DNA of 64,000 nucleotides. It comes from Tritrichomonas musculus. Its lineage: Eukaryota; Parabasalia; Tritrichomonadida; Tritrichomonadidae. The notes beneath the pieces were generated by a model, which was not told the origin of the DNA, searched no databases, and saw only the letters and a program-made list of their open reading frames with translations. The position numbers and the translations under genes were made by a program. The stretch is taken from assembly GCA_039105265.1 (NCBI GenBank), contig JAPFFF010000012.1, positions 5,270,001-5,334,000 on the forward strand, in the 5' to 3' direction. Below are positions 39,595-49,808 of the stretch, piece by piece. Position 1 is the first letter of the stretch. Every line of letters begins with the position of its first letter.

Positions 39595-42519
39595 ATGTAT
39601 CAAGAATTTGAAGTTGATATTGATGATTTTCAAATTATTAATGCATTAGGTCAAGGCTCATTTGGTAAAGTATTTTTAATCGAGCACAAAATAAACCACA
39701 AACGATTTGCGGCGAAAGTTAGTACAATTAAGGCTGAAATGATAAAGAGTCAAAAATCATTTCTTCATGAATTAAAGGCTTATTCAAAAGTTAGACACGT
39801 AACTGTATTAACTTTCTATGGATTTAATATGACAGATTTTGAAAACAAACCATATCCAACTCTTATTACGGAATACATGGCCAATGGTTCCCTAGATAAA
39901 CAAATACAAAATTATTCTGAACTTTCTCCCGCAAACAAGTACATTATATTATATGGAATTGCTGAAGGTATGAAATATTTACATTCCAGAGGTATCATTC
40001 ATCGAGATTTAAAACCCGGCAACATTTTACTAGATTCAAATTTTCATCCGCACATTTGCGATTTTGGCGAATCAAAAATATCTAATAAATCCATTTCCAA
40101 TATTTTTTCTGACGAATCCTGTGGGACACCTCTTTACATGGCCCCCGAGATTATTTCAGAAGAACCATACAATTACAAAGTTGACATTTTTTCATTTTCA
40201 ATTCTCGCATATGAGCTTCTTACAGGAAAGTCCCCCTATTCAGGCTATCGTTCCAAATACAGATTTTTGAAGGCCGTTGAAAAAGGAACCCGTCCTGATA
40301 TTTCCTTTATTCAGAGCGAAGACGTTAAAAAAATGTTGAACAGTTGGTGGTCATCCAATCCAAGCGAGAGGCCGTCTTTTGATGAGATTATACTAGAGAT
40401 AAGGTCGGAGCGGATCAAGAAAGCGATGAATGTATTCAACAATGATGAAGTTGAAAAGTATGTCCGAATATTTGACAACTTTTTGCCACCTCTTCTATCG
40501 CCTTCGAAATCGCAGACAAACGTCATGAATCTTGAGGAAGAGAAGCGGAAAATCGCTCTTTATCATAAGAACGAAGCTGATCGAGGAAATGAGACTTCAA
40601 TGGCAATATATGCATTGATGCTCTTCATTGGAGATGGTGTTCAAGTGAGCAGATCTGAAGCAGCGCGTTATTTCAAGATGTCGGCAGACAGAGGCAATGC
40701 AAATGCGATGCTTAATTATGCTTTCTTGAAAGAAAACGGTGTTGGTGTTGAAACCGACAAAAATGAAGCAGCGAAGTATTTCAAAATGTCGGCGGATAAA
40801 GGAAATTCAGTTGCAATGAACAGCTATGCGCATTTGATGTATGACGGAGAAGATGGAATCACTGCAAATAAAAAAGAAGCGGCGAAGTATTTCAAAATGG
40901 CAGCTGACAAAGGAGATGAGAATGCGATGTACAATTATGCAAACATGTTGGATACTGGAGAAGGCGTTACGATCAACAAAGGAGAAGCTGTTAATTATTA
41001 TAGAAGAGCTGCTTCAAAAAATCATGTTAAAGCGATGTTTAATTATGCATTGAAGTTCGATCGAGGTGAAGGTGTTGCTGTTAATAAAAGTGAAGCAGCC
41101 AAATATTACAAATTGGCTGCTGACAAAGGTTATGCAAACGCAATGTATAATTATGCACATATGCTTTTCCGTGGAGAAGGAGTTGCAGCAGATCCAAAAG
41201 AAGCATTAAAATATTTTAAAAAATCAGCAGATTTAGGAAACGAAGATGCTATCTTTTGCTGCGGACATCTCTTGTATGCTTTAAAACGTAAAGGAGAAGC
41301 TTTTGATTATTATGAAAAGTCAGCCAATAAAGGAAATGTAATAGCAATGTTCACTGTAGCACGCATGCTTGATAATGGAGACTCTGTTGCACGCAATAAG
41401 AAAGTTGCTGCTGATTACTACAAAAAGGCTGCTGATAATGGGCATGTCAGCTCAATGATTAATTATGCATTTATGAATTATAATGGCGATGGCATTAAAG
41501 TAAACAAAGAAGAAGCATCCAAATATTACAAAATGGCAGCTGATAACGGAAATACAAATGCAATCCTCTTTTTTGCTGTAATGAATGATAAAGGAGACGG
41601 CATCCCAGTGAACAAGCAAGAAGCATACAAATATTACAAGTTGGCAATTGATAAAGGAGAATATAAAACTGCTTTTAATTTAGCAGTGATGCTTGACAAA
41701 GGTGATGGCATTGCAGCTAACAAAAAAGAAGCTGCTGATTATTACAAGTTGGCAGTTGATAATGGTGATGTACAAGCTGCTTTTAATTTAGCAGTGATGC
41801 TTGACAAAGGTGATGGCATTTCTGTAAACAAAAAATTAGCTGCTCAATATTACAAGCTGGCTGCCGATAATGGAAACGTTAATGCAATGTATCGTTATGC
41901 CGCCATGTCTGATAAAGGTGATGGAATTGCTCCTAATAAAGAAGAAGCTGCCATTTATTACAAGAAAGTTGCAGATAAAGGAGAAGTTTGTGCAATGATG
42001 AATTATGCAAATATGGTTTACAAAGGTGATGGTATTGGTGTGAACAAGAAAGAAGCAGCACAATATTACAGATTGGCTGCTCTAAAAGGAAACAAAGTTG
42101 CTATTTTTCGCTTTGCAGACATGCTTGAAAAAGGAGATGGAATTGATAAAAATCAAACGGTTGCTTTTAAATTGTTTAAGAAGTTGGCAGATCAAGGTGA
42201 TGTGAATGGAATTACAAAATGTGCGCGTATATTGTACATTGGTGGTGAAATTCCTGAAAATAAAGAAGAAGCAGCTCGCTATTTCAAATTGGCAGCAGAT
42301 AAAGGTGATGTTGCTTCAATGAACTTTTATGCATTACTTTTGAAGAATGGAATTGGTGTACAAGCTAATGTTGAAGAAGCTGCGAAATATTATAAACAGG
42401 CAGCAGACAAAGGAAATAAGGATGCGATGCTTAATTATGCACATTTGTTAGAAAAAGGAGAAGGTGTTCCTCAAGACTTGGATGAGGCTAGACGTTATTG
42501 CGAAATGGCAAAGAAATAA
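39595..42519 (+). CDS. Protein kinase with a long Sel1-repeat tail (974 aa)
   Basis: Residues about 10-270 are a complete kinase domain: GQGSFGKV, lysine in FAAKVS, HRDLKPGN, DFGESK, APE and the late arginine SNPSERPSFDE, so it should be active. From about residue 320 to the end there are roughly 17 Sel1-like repeats of 36 residues (A-A-K-Y-Y-K-x-A-A-D-K-G-N pattern), which form an alpha-solenoid scaffold. Kinase-Sel1 fusions are a hallmark trichomonad family. Repeats in the middle (near 41640-41880) are almost identical in DNA, showing recent internal duplication. The unit ends intact with EMAKK. It is probably a cytoplasmic signalling protein; substrate unknown. Confidence 0.9.
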   Translation: MYQEFEVDIDDFQIINALGQGSFGKVFLIEHKINHKRFAAKVSTIKAEMIKSQKSFLHELKAYSKVRHVTVLTFYGFNMTDFENKPYPTLITEYMANGSLDKQIQNYSELSPANKYIILYGIAEGMKYLHSRGIIHRDLKPGNILLDSNFHPHICDFGESKISNKSISNIFSDESCGTPLYMAPEIISEEPYNYKVDIFSFSILAYELLTGKSPYSGYRSKYRFLKAVEKGTRPDISFIQSEDVKKMLNSWWSSNPSERPSFDEIILEIRSERIKKAMNVFNNDEVEKYVRIFDNFLPPLLSPSKSQTNVMNLEEEKRKIALYHKNEADRGNETSMAIYALMLFIGDGVQVSRSEAARYFKMSADRGNANAMLNYAFLKENGVGVETDKNEAAKYFKMSADKGNSVAMNSYAHLMYDGEDGITANKKEAAKYFKMAADKGDENAMYNYANMLDTGEGVTINKGEAVNYYRRAASKNHVKAMFNYALKFDRGEGVAVNKSEAAKYYKLAADKGYANAMYNYAHMLFRGEGVAADPKEALKYFKKSADLGNEDAIFCCGHLLYALKRKGEAFDYYEKSANKGNVIAMFTVARMLDNGDSVARNKKVAADYYKKAADNGHVSSMINYAFMNYNGDGIKVNKEEASKYYKMAADNGNTNAILFFAVMNDKGDGIPVNKQEAYKYYKLAIDKGEYKTAFNLAVMLDKGDGIAANKKEAADYYKLAVDNGDVQAAFNLAVMLDKGDGISVNKKLAAQYYKLAADNGNVNAMYRYAAMSDKGDGIAPNKEEAAIYYKKVADKGEVCAMMNYANMVYKGDGIGVNKKEAAQYYRLAALKGNKVAIFRFADMLEKGDGIDKNQTVAFKLFKKLADQGDVNGITKCARILYIGGEIPENKEEAARYFKLAADKGDVASMNFYALLLKNGIGVQANVEEAAKYYKQAADKGNKDAMLNYAHLLEKGEGVPQDLDEARRYCEMAKK

Positions 42520-42998
42520 ACTTTTTGAATTGTTTATGCGTTCAACTTTGTCATAACCGCTACATCATAATTAAATACTGTTTCAAATTTATTAAAAGTA
42601 GTTTTATTAAAAGCATATTTAAATTTAAATATAATGATTTACTTTTTTTTTTTAAGTGTGTGTGTTGTTTTAAGCAATATTGTTTTTTGACATTTCATAT
42701 TCTTTATTATCAGATTTTTGTTATGGATTTATTTTAAAACAACTTACTTTTCAACATTTTGTTACATTGATACTGATTACAGTAACAAAATCATTTTCTT
42801 TTTTTCTAATTTATCTTCTTTATGCTTATTCTGTAAAAACAGCTTTATTGCAATTTATAAAATAATAATAATAATAATAAATTTATGAACATTTTATTGA
42901 CCATTTTTTGGAAATATTTTGGTGAATTATGATCGTTAATTCAAAAAGCGGAATTTTGAAAAGTAAAAGGCCAGGCCTTTTCATGTAGTCTTATTTAA
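42520..42998. other. Convergent intergenic gap
   Basis: AT-rich, with a short (aat)n run near 42863-42880; the next gene is on the opposite strand and converges. No gene seen. Confidence 0.5.
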
Positions 42999-44723
42999 TT
43001 AAATATTGTTATTAACAATTTCTTTGTGGAAACACGGCTCAGCTCTACAAATTGGGCAGCACTTTTTCGTCTTAAACCAGTTTTCAAGGCAATCAGCGCA
43101 GACGCCCATGTGGCCGCATGGGAGTATGATGCAGTTTGGCTTATTAGTCAAGCAAATGACGCACGTGTCATCATTGCTTGTGTCAAATCCGACTGAAATA
43201 TCGACAATTGGCCACCTGCAGAGCGGACAGACCTCTTTCTTCTTCAATGCCTGTTCTGCGCATTCCTTGCAATAGACGTTGTGTCCGCAATCGACCAGGA
43301 AGCAATTGTGAGGCTTTGAGTGGCATTTCAAGCAAAATTTGCTGATATTTGCGTCGACCAAATATTCATCGAATTTAATTGAGAGCTTATTTGCTCGCTC
43401 ACGATCATTAGTGACACCTTCGAAGCTTCCGTTTTTATCGAACAAGAATGGCGAAGAAGTCTGACACTCGCATTGAATTTGGCATGAATTCACCTTGTTC
43501 TCAATAAATTCACCACTTCCTTTGAAATTTATTTTTGCCATTGCTAGTTTCACATCACTTATGTCATTTTTTTCAGCCTTGATGTACCCCGACGTATAAG
43601 CCAAGAACGCGTACTTGCTTATATGTGAAATTTCATTCTCACAGACGTAAACGTTCGACTTATTGTAGCTCTCAATTGCAGTGACACGACAATTTGTGAA
43701 TTGGTTATGAATGACTTTGACGTTTTCAGAGTCAGACACGGAAATTCCACACTCAACAATGTCATCAATCACGTTGTCTTGTATCATCACATCACTTGTG
43801 TCACGAACCGAAATTCCGTTGACTTCATTTTTGATGATTTTGTTGCCAGAAACAATTGACTTGGACTTCGTTCGAACTCCGATAGCAGGAAATGACAGAT
43901 TAAAGAACTGGTTGTTCAAAATTTGAATATTTGATCTTTGCGAGCACAAAATGCCATTGCCTTCAAATTTTGTGAAAGTGTTGTCACGAATAACCCCTTT
44001 GCTATCGTTTATTGAAATGCACGAAATTTTGCCGTTTTTGAAGTCGTTTTTTTCAACCAAGAAATCCTTAGCATTACTAATGACAATGCAATTTTTACCA
44101 CAATTATCAATATCACTATCTTTAAAAGAAAAAGTGGAGTCAGAAACTAGAAGTACTGAATGTTCGACATTCAAAAAGTGGCACTCACAAACTTGAACGT
44201 TACATTGTAGGCCAACATCAATGCAATCGCCTGGGGAATTTTGTAATGTCGATTTTTGAATGATAAGGCTGCTGTTTTTACGCATTCCAATCAATGAATT
44301 AGCAGAACCAGAAATTGTGAGATTATTAATTTTGACATCACTGCCACCATAGATAAATATACCAACTTCAGAGCTCCCAGAAATAGTTACATGATCAATT
44401 GAAATATTGCTGCTTTGTTGTATTGAAAAAACGCATTCTAGTTTATTAGTAGGATTAAAATAACAATTAGATATAAAAAAATTTGATATTCCTTCTATTT
44501 CGATGGAACACTCTAAAGTAATATTGGATAAAAAAACATTTGGCGATTTTATTTGTATTTTTTGGCATTTAATTCTGGTGTAGCAATTTGATGTTATTTT
44601 ACAAGGTGATGAAATTATTAAATTTTCAGTTGATTTGTCAATAATTGGATCTATAATCGTAAATTCATTTGTGGCATTGTTGGCAATTGAGTTAGATTCA
44701 TCAAGTAATACTGTAAAATCCAT
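42999..44723 (-). CDS. Parallel beta-helix protein with two C-terminal RING fingers
   Basis: I chose the ATG at 44723 (MDFTVLLDESN); codons before it have no ATG and an Inr-like TCAATTT lies just upstream. Residues about 40-420 are right-handed parallel beta-helix repeats of about 22-24 residues (N-x-I-x-x-x-x-x-x-G-I-x-V-x-x-S/D), e.g. GIFIYGGSDVKINNLTISGS. Residues about 445-490 and 515-565 are two C3HC4 RING-type fingers (CLKC...CGHNVYCKEC...CPLC and CVICL...CGHMGVCADC...CPIC). This predicts a RING E3 ubiquitin ligase whose beta-helix binds a substrate or sugar polymer; the pairing is unusual. Confidence 0.87.
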   Translation of the reverse strand: MDFTVLLDESNSIANNATNEFTIIDPIIDKSTENLIISSPCKITSNCYTRIKCQKIQIKSPNVFLSNITLECSIEIEGISNFFISNCYFNPTNKLECVFSIQQSSNISIDHVTISGSSEVGIFIYGGSDVKINNLTISGSANSLIGMRKNSSLIIQKSTLQNSPGDCIDVGLQCNVQVCECHFLNVEHSVLLVSDSTFSFKDSDIDNCGKNCIVISNAKDFLVEKNDFKNGKISCISINDSKGVIRDNTFTKFEGNGILCSQRSNIQILNNQFFNLSFPAIGVRTKSKSIVSGNKIIKNEVNGISVRDTSDVMIQDNVIDDIVECGISVSDSENVKVIHNQFTNCRVTAIESYNKSNVYVCENEISHISKYAFLAYTSGYIKAEKNDISDVKLAMAKINFKGSGEFIENKVNSCQIQCECQTSSPFLFDKNGSFEGVTNDRERANKLSIKFDEYLVDANISKFCLKCHSKPHNCFLVDCGHNVYCKECAEQALKKKEVCPLCRWPIVDISVGFDTSNDDTCVICLTNKPNCIILPCGHMGVCADCLENWFKTKKCCPICRAEPCFHKEIVNNNI

Positions 44724-44729
44724 ATAGTA

Positions 44730-44736
44730 AAATTGA
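44730..44736 (-). promoter_or_regulatory. Inr-like TCAATTT before the beta-helix/RING gene
   Basis: On the minus strand, TCAATTT ends 6 nt before the ATG at 44723. It supports that start over the longer frame. Confidence 0.4.
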
Positions 44737-46052
44737 ATTATTTTTTGGTTGTAATTCAAAAGCTTGAACAAATTTTAATTCAATTCTGAATTTATTTAAA
44801 AAAACTATAAAAATTTTGGAAAATCTAGTTAAAAGTTGTTTATTTAAGTTTTTATAATAAATAATAATAAAAATTCTTATTTATATTATTGTTAAACACT
44901 TTAATAATTTTAATTTCGCAATAAACATACTTTAATAAAAGGTTAATAGATTTGAATTTTTAAAATATATTTATATAAAAAAATAAAAGTATTTGATTAA
45001 AAACAATGATAAAAATAACAATAAAAATATTTATAAAAATTTAAAACAAAATATTTTTTATTAAAACAGTTCTTTTAACAAGATTTTTCCTATTTTTATC
45101 AAAATTTAAACTCAAAATTTATTATATATTAAATAGCAATGCTACAAATTTTAGTTGTCAAATTTTTAGTGCTACTATTTTTATTGAAGAACAATGCATA
45201 ATAATTGAACGAATCAATATCCCAACGATTGAACCAATTATTAATGAACTCAAGAATATTGGATCTGCTGTGATCAATATTGGCCAAATTACAGAAAAGA
45301 AAAAAACACTTAAGAAATGAATATTTCAAAAAAAGACTTTATAATTTTTTTTTAAAAAAAAAAAAAGACTTTATAATTTTGAACCAATTATTTATGAATC
45401 AATTCCATTTCTAAATAATAAATAAGATATACATGTTTTTTAGATTGAATGAACAATAATAAAAAGAAAGCAATACAATTGCATATTTAAAGTTTTTTTG
45501 ATCTATCTATTACGAATAATTAGATTTTTTCATATATTTGTTTTTCTAGTTAGTTATAAATTGAGGCACTTTTTGAGATAAACTTTTGAGGGAATAGAAT
45601 ATTTTAGTGACGAATTAGGATAAACTTTTTAGTCTTTAATTCAATTTAATGATTTTTTGAGATAAACTATTTTTACTTTTTAGCAGATCAAGTTCGAGTC
45701 CACCTATATTTATTCAAGTAGAAGAAAGAGATTTAAATTGTTAAATTTATTTTTAGCTCACTATTGCAACTAGAAAATATATCACAACATAAGAAAGAAA
45801 AATAGCAAGAAAAGATATGAAAAACATTTCAGTGCTTGCTATTTAAAGTTGTCAACATGGATGTTTTTTAGTATATTTATTAAATTTTGGAATAGTATCA
45901 ATTAATTTTATCAACTAATATCATTAAAACCATCCAAAAATGCTGGTATTTATAAATTCTTTTTTTATATAATACATGATCGTAATCGTTTCAAAAAGTG
46001 CAGAAAAATATAAAATTTATTCAAAAAATTCTATTTTTTTGCCCATCTCTAT
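44737..46052. other. AT-rich intergenic DNA with a duplicated A-rich tract
   Basis: The piece aaaaaaagactttataattt occurs twice (near 45330 and 45360). A possible gene relic is described separately at 45130-45320. Nothing else recognised. Confidence 0.5.
45130..45320 (+). pseudogene. Possible short gene relic, unknown family
   Basis: An open plus-strand frame without an ATG reads ...FSCQIFSATIFIEEQC, IERINIPTIEPIINELKNIG, SAVINIGQITEKKKTLKK and a TGA. Residue balance looks like real protein rather than random AT-rich translation, and local base composition is less extreme than its flanks. It could be a remnant or a short exon. I do not recognise it. Confidence 0.25.
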
Positions 46053-46060
46053 TCAATTTT
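46053..46060 (+). promoter_or_regulatory. Inr-like TCAATTTT before the Sel1 gene
   Basis: Ends 40 nt before the ATG at 46101. Same word type as at neighbouring genes. Confidence 0.35.
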
Positions 46061-46100
46061 TGAATTTAATATTACGTTTTTTGTTTATATTACTATAAAT

Positions 46101-46828
46101 ATGTCTAAAAAGACGTCAAAAGGCAAAAAGAAATTACAATCAGAAGGTCCAGATCTTAACGATTTCAATGATCCCCAAACAATGCTAAAGCTCGGAGTTC
46201 AAACATATTATGGACAAGATGGAGTCGCAGAAGATAAAGCGAAAGGTTTAACATTGATCAAAAACGCAGTAGATAAAGGAAATGTTGATGCTATGTATGT
46301 TTATGCACTTCTAAAACTAGAAAACGAACCAAAAGAAGCAGCGAAATATTTCAAAATGGCGGCAGACAAAGGCCATGCTGAAGCACAAGAAACATATGCG
46401 ATCATGCTTTACAAAGGTGATGATATTGATCAAAACTTTTCTGAAGCAGCTAAATATTTCAAAATGGCAGCAGATCAGGATCAAGTCAAATCAATCTACA
46501 ACTACGGAATCATGCTTGAAAAAGGGGAAGGAGTACCACAAAATATTCAATTAGCAGTTAAATGCTTCCAAAGAGCTGCCAAACAAAACCTGCCAAGTGC
46601 TTTATACAAAATGGGCGTTTATACAAAGAATGGCGAAATTCTCCCACAAAATAAGAGTCTTGCAGCCGAGTACTTCAAAAGAGGCGCCGATTTAGATGAT
46701 GAAGACTGCATGTTGAACTACGGGAAAATGTTGGACTTTGGCGATGGAATTCCAGTTGACAAAGTTGAGGCGAATCGATACTATCGAATGGCAGCAGACA
46801 AAGGACAAGTTCAAGCTTGTTACATGTA
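46101..46828 (+). pseudogene. Sel1-repeat gene, 5' part (interrupted by a transposon)
   Basis: Starts MSKKTSKGKKKLQSEG, a basic leader, then six Sel1 repeats (AAKYFKMAADKGHAEAQETYA and relatives). The frame meets a stop one base into the inserted element at 46829. The last codons (QVQACYM) continue in register with the first codons after the insertion (YAFSCQKGDGIPKN), exactly where a Sel1 repeat should continue. The host gene is therefore split by the 1.2-kb element. Without removal of the element only a 242-residue truncated protein can be made; splicing of the element seems unlikely because no trichomonad splice signals are seen at its edges. Confidence 0.85.
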
Positions 46829-48051
46829 AACTTAAAACCAAAAGGCAGACCACCATTTTTCCTTTCAAATTCCTCTGACATATTTTTTTTCCTTTCATTT
46901 TTTAAAATTTTGAACTTTTTATCTCAAATTAATTTTTTCTGTTTTATTTTGGCTGTGTTTGATAAATTATTTTCTTAATTTTTTTATCTCAAATCTTTTT
47001 TTTTCAAAATAATTATATCCTATAATTTACAAGATAATTAAAGTTTTTATATTATTATATAATTATATTGATATATTCATAAATTTAAAAATAGATAATA
47101 TTTAATATATTTATTATTTTAAATAATATATTTTATAAATTTGTATCTGTAAGAATTTAATTGAATGCTAAAAAATGAATATCTTATATATAAAAAGCTT
47201 TTTGCATATATTTGCTATATTTAAATATTATATAAATAATTATATTAATTTAAAATCCAAATACCTATTTTAATAATTGATATTTATATGTATATATTCG
47301 TTTTTTATTTTAAAAAAATTGAATAAATGAGTTATAATTTGAATTTGGAAAATTAAAACTTCTTGTTTGAAAATGTCGCTTAACTAAATGCATCTGCTGT
47401 AGAGTTTGATGATCTAATACAACAACACAGTCAACAATATTTGATTATATGATAAATTTTCTTTCCAAAATACCGCAACTACCGCAAGATGATTGAAAAA
47501 AAAAAGATATTATAATATATTGCCTAAAATGCAATAAATCTCAAAATACACAAAAGATACATCTCGAAAAACGCATTTTTCCAAAATTAGGAGAAAATAA
47601 ATATTTGTGAAATTCTCTTTAAATATCACGACTTCTATTTCCAAATTGTTCATTTATTCCATAAAATTATCAATATTTTCTATTTTTAACCATTAAGCAC
47701 CAAAATATTACATAATTTTGAAAATTTCTCAAAAAAATTTAATTCAATCGGAAAGGCGCAAATATAAATTTTAATTTCTCTGATATTTTGGAACACTTTT
47801 TAGCAAATTCTTACTTGGATTAAATGATGGAAGACATTTCTTTTCATCTTTTTTATTTTTCATTCAATAAAAAAATCTTTTTTTTCAATTTTTTTATTTT
47901 TTTTGCATTGAAAAATGCAAAATTGAGACGAATCAAAACTCAGACCATTAATTGAATGGAAAAGTGTTCTAAATTGAGAAGATGAAAAATAAAATAACCG
48001 CTCAAAAGGCCAATATAAGGTTGAAAGTGGTCCGACTTTTGACTCCCAGTT
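46829..48051. mobile_element. Tc1/mariner-like insertion (1223 bp, degenerate or non-autonomous)
   Basis: The two sides carry imperfect inverted ends: AACTTAAAACCAAAAGGCAG then ACCAC on the left, AACTGGGAGTCAAAAGTCGG then ACCAC on the right when reversed. A TA dinucleotide sits at both junctions (46827-46828 and 48052-48053), the target duplication of the Tc1/mariner group. Removing the insert plus one TA rebuilds the Sel1 reading frame exactly (ATG-TA-TGCA). The inside is AT-rich with no transposase frame, so it is a deletion derivative or an old copy. Confidence 0.8.
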
Positions 48052-48777
48052 TATGCATTTTCATGCCAAAAAGGTGATGGAATTCCTAAGAACATATCAC
48101 ATGCCCTGCATTATTACAATAAAGGAATGGAACAAGATGACACTGCATGCATTGTCAATCTTGGCCTCATATTTGAAAAGGGAGATGGTGTTCCTGTCAA
48201 CAAAATAATGGCTTATAAATTGTACAGAAAAGCAGCTATACTTGGTGATCCAAAGGCAATTTGCTACTATGGAATGTGCCTTGAATATGGAGACGGATGT
48301 GATGTCGATAAAGTTGAAGCAGTTCGATGTTATAAAACGGCCGCTGAAAAAGGAAATGTCATAGGAATGAAATTATATGCTATTTCGTTATATAATGGCG
48401 ATGCAATTAAACAGGATAAAGAGGAAGCATTCAAATATTTCAAATTGGGTGCCGATAATGGTGATCCCGTTTGCATGAGAAGAGCAGGTGAAATGTATCT
48501 CAACGGAGATGGTGTTCCTGCAAATATAGATGAGGCTAAAAAATATCTCAAAAAAGCGGCTGACAGTGGAGATGTAAGAGCAATGATGGTATATGGAAAT
48601 TATCTAGATACTGAAGAAAATGATATGGAAGGAGCCTCGGCGTATCTGAAAATGGCAGCTGATACTGGCGATGAAGATGCAATTCAGCTTTATAAACTGT
48701 TTCTTGAAAGTGCAAAACTAAAAGAATCAATTACAAGTAGAGATGCAAATTCATCTCAGTGCTGCCTTTTAATTTGA
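48052..48777 (+). pseudogene. Sel1-repeat gene, 3' part (cut off from its start by a transposon)
   Basis: Continues the gene begun at 46101: YAFSCQKGDGIPKNISHALH and about five more Sel1 repeats, ending ITSRDANSSQCCLLI. The terminal CCLLI resembles a C-terminal cysteine lipidation box (C-C-x-x or CaaX-like: CLLI), hinting at membrane attachment of the ancestral protein. With the 5' part the gene coded about 483 residues. An internal ATG at 48127 could give a 216-residue product if a promoter lies in the element, but that is speculative. Confidence 0.8.
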
Positions 48778-48863
48778 CCTTAATAAATAAAATTAACTTA
48801 CTATTATATTAATTTTTTTTAATCAAAAATTGGTAATAAATATTTAATCTGAAACTGGGTATA

Positions 48864-48945
48864 TATATATAATGAGTTTACGAAAAGAAATAGTGCCGAT
48901 AATGTATATATAATGAGTTTACGAAAAGAAATAGCGCTATTTTGT
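48864..48945. repeat. Two 41-bp tandem copies
   Basis: tatatataatgagtttacga plus the following aaagaaatag begins at 48864 and again at 48905. Short noncoding duplication next to the MITE. Confidence 0.7.
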
Positions 48946-48979
48946 ATAATTTTTATTATATATAAATTTAGAAAAAATA

Positions 48980-49617
48980 CAGTCTTTTCGGGACTATAAC
49001 GGAAAAGTTCATTATGATAACGGAAAAGTTCATTATGATAGCGGAAAAGTTCATTATGATTACGGAAAGTGTAACCATTTTTTGTGAAAATCTTTTTTAT
49101 AAAACATTCATTTAAAAATCATGGTTTTATTTAATAAATTATAAATAAAAAGATTTAAAATCATCATAAATATGGAATATATACCGAAAATGGGAAAGTA
49201 AACATAAAGAAACTTTTTTTCAAAAAATATCATCAAAAATTTTTTCTCATAAAAATTGGATTTAATGGAATATATTTAAGATTAATACTTAATATAAACT
49301 ATTGGCATCTGAAAATTACCAAAAATATTCAATTAATCAATTTTGTAAATATTATTTATAAGTTGATGCAAGAATATATAACTAGAAAATATTCATAAGG
49401 CAACGTATATGTGATATATTGGAAATTTAATTAAAATAATATATATAAATCATGATTTTTTAAGTGAGTGCTTTATTAAAAAAAATTTCACAAAAAAATG
49501 GTTACACTTTCCGTTATGAAATCGTATTTTTCCGTAATCTATATGAACATTTCCGTTATCATAATGAACTTTTCCGTTATTAAAGTGGATATTTCCGTTA
49601 TAATCCCGTAAAGACTG
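48980..49617. mobile_element. MITE of Tc1/mariner type starting CAGTC, about 640 bp
   Basis: Long inverted ends: left cagtcttttcgggactataa, right (reversed) cagtctttacgggattataa, flanked by TA on both sides (48978-48979, 49618-49619). Each end continues with tandem 21-bp units (ataacggaaaagttcattat plus g, three copies on the left; diverged on the right) up to a shared ggttacact segment, so inverted homology reaches more than 100 bp. The centre is AT-rich and noncoding. A solo right end of the same family lies at 51521-51564. Confidence 0.8.
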
Positions 49618-49808
49618 TAAAGATATTTCAAAAAAAAAAAAAAAAAACGGTCTCGTCGACCATTTATTTTTAGAAATATTAAAAACACATATATCTTTAT
49701 TTATAATATAATTTGATTAGACAATTTAAACAAATTATAAAATAATCCTAATTTTCTAGTTTAATACCTTTTTCAATAATAATGATAATATATGTATATA
49801 CATAATAT

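Noticed and set aside
44724-44771. Longer N-terminus of the beta-helix/RING protein
   Set aside because: No ATG in that extension; an Inr-like word supports the shorter form.
46829-48051. Intron in the Sel1 gene
   Set aside because: Edges lack GT/AG and Trichomonas splice words, while TA duplication and inverted ends point to a transposon.
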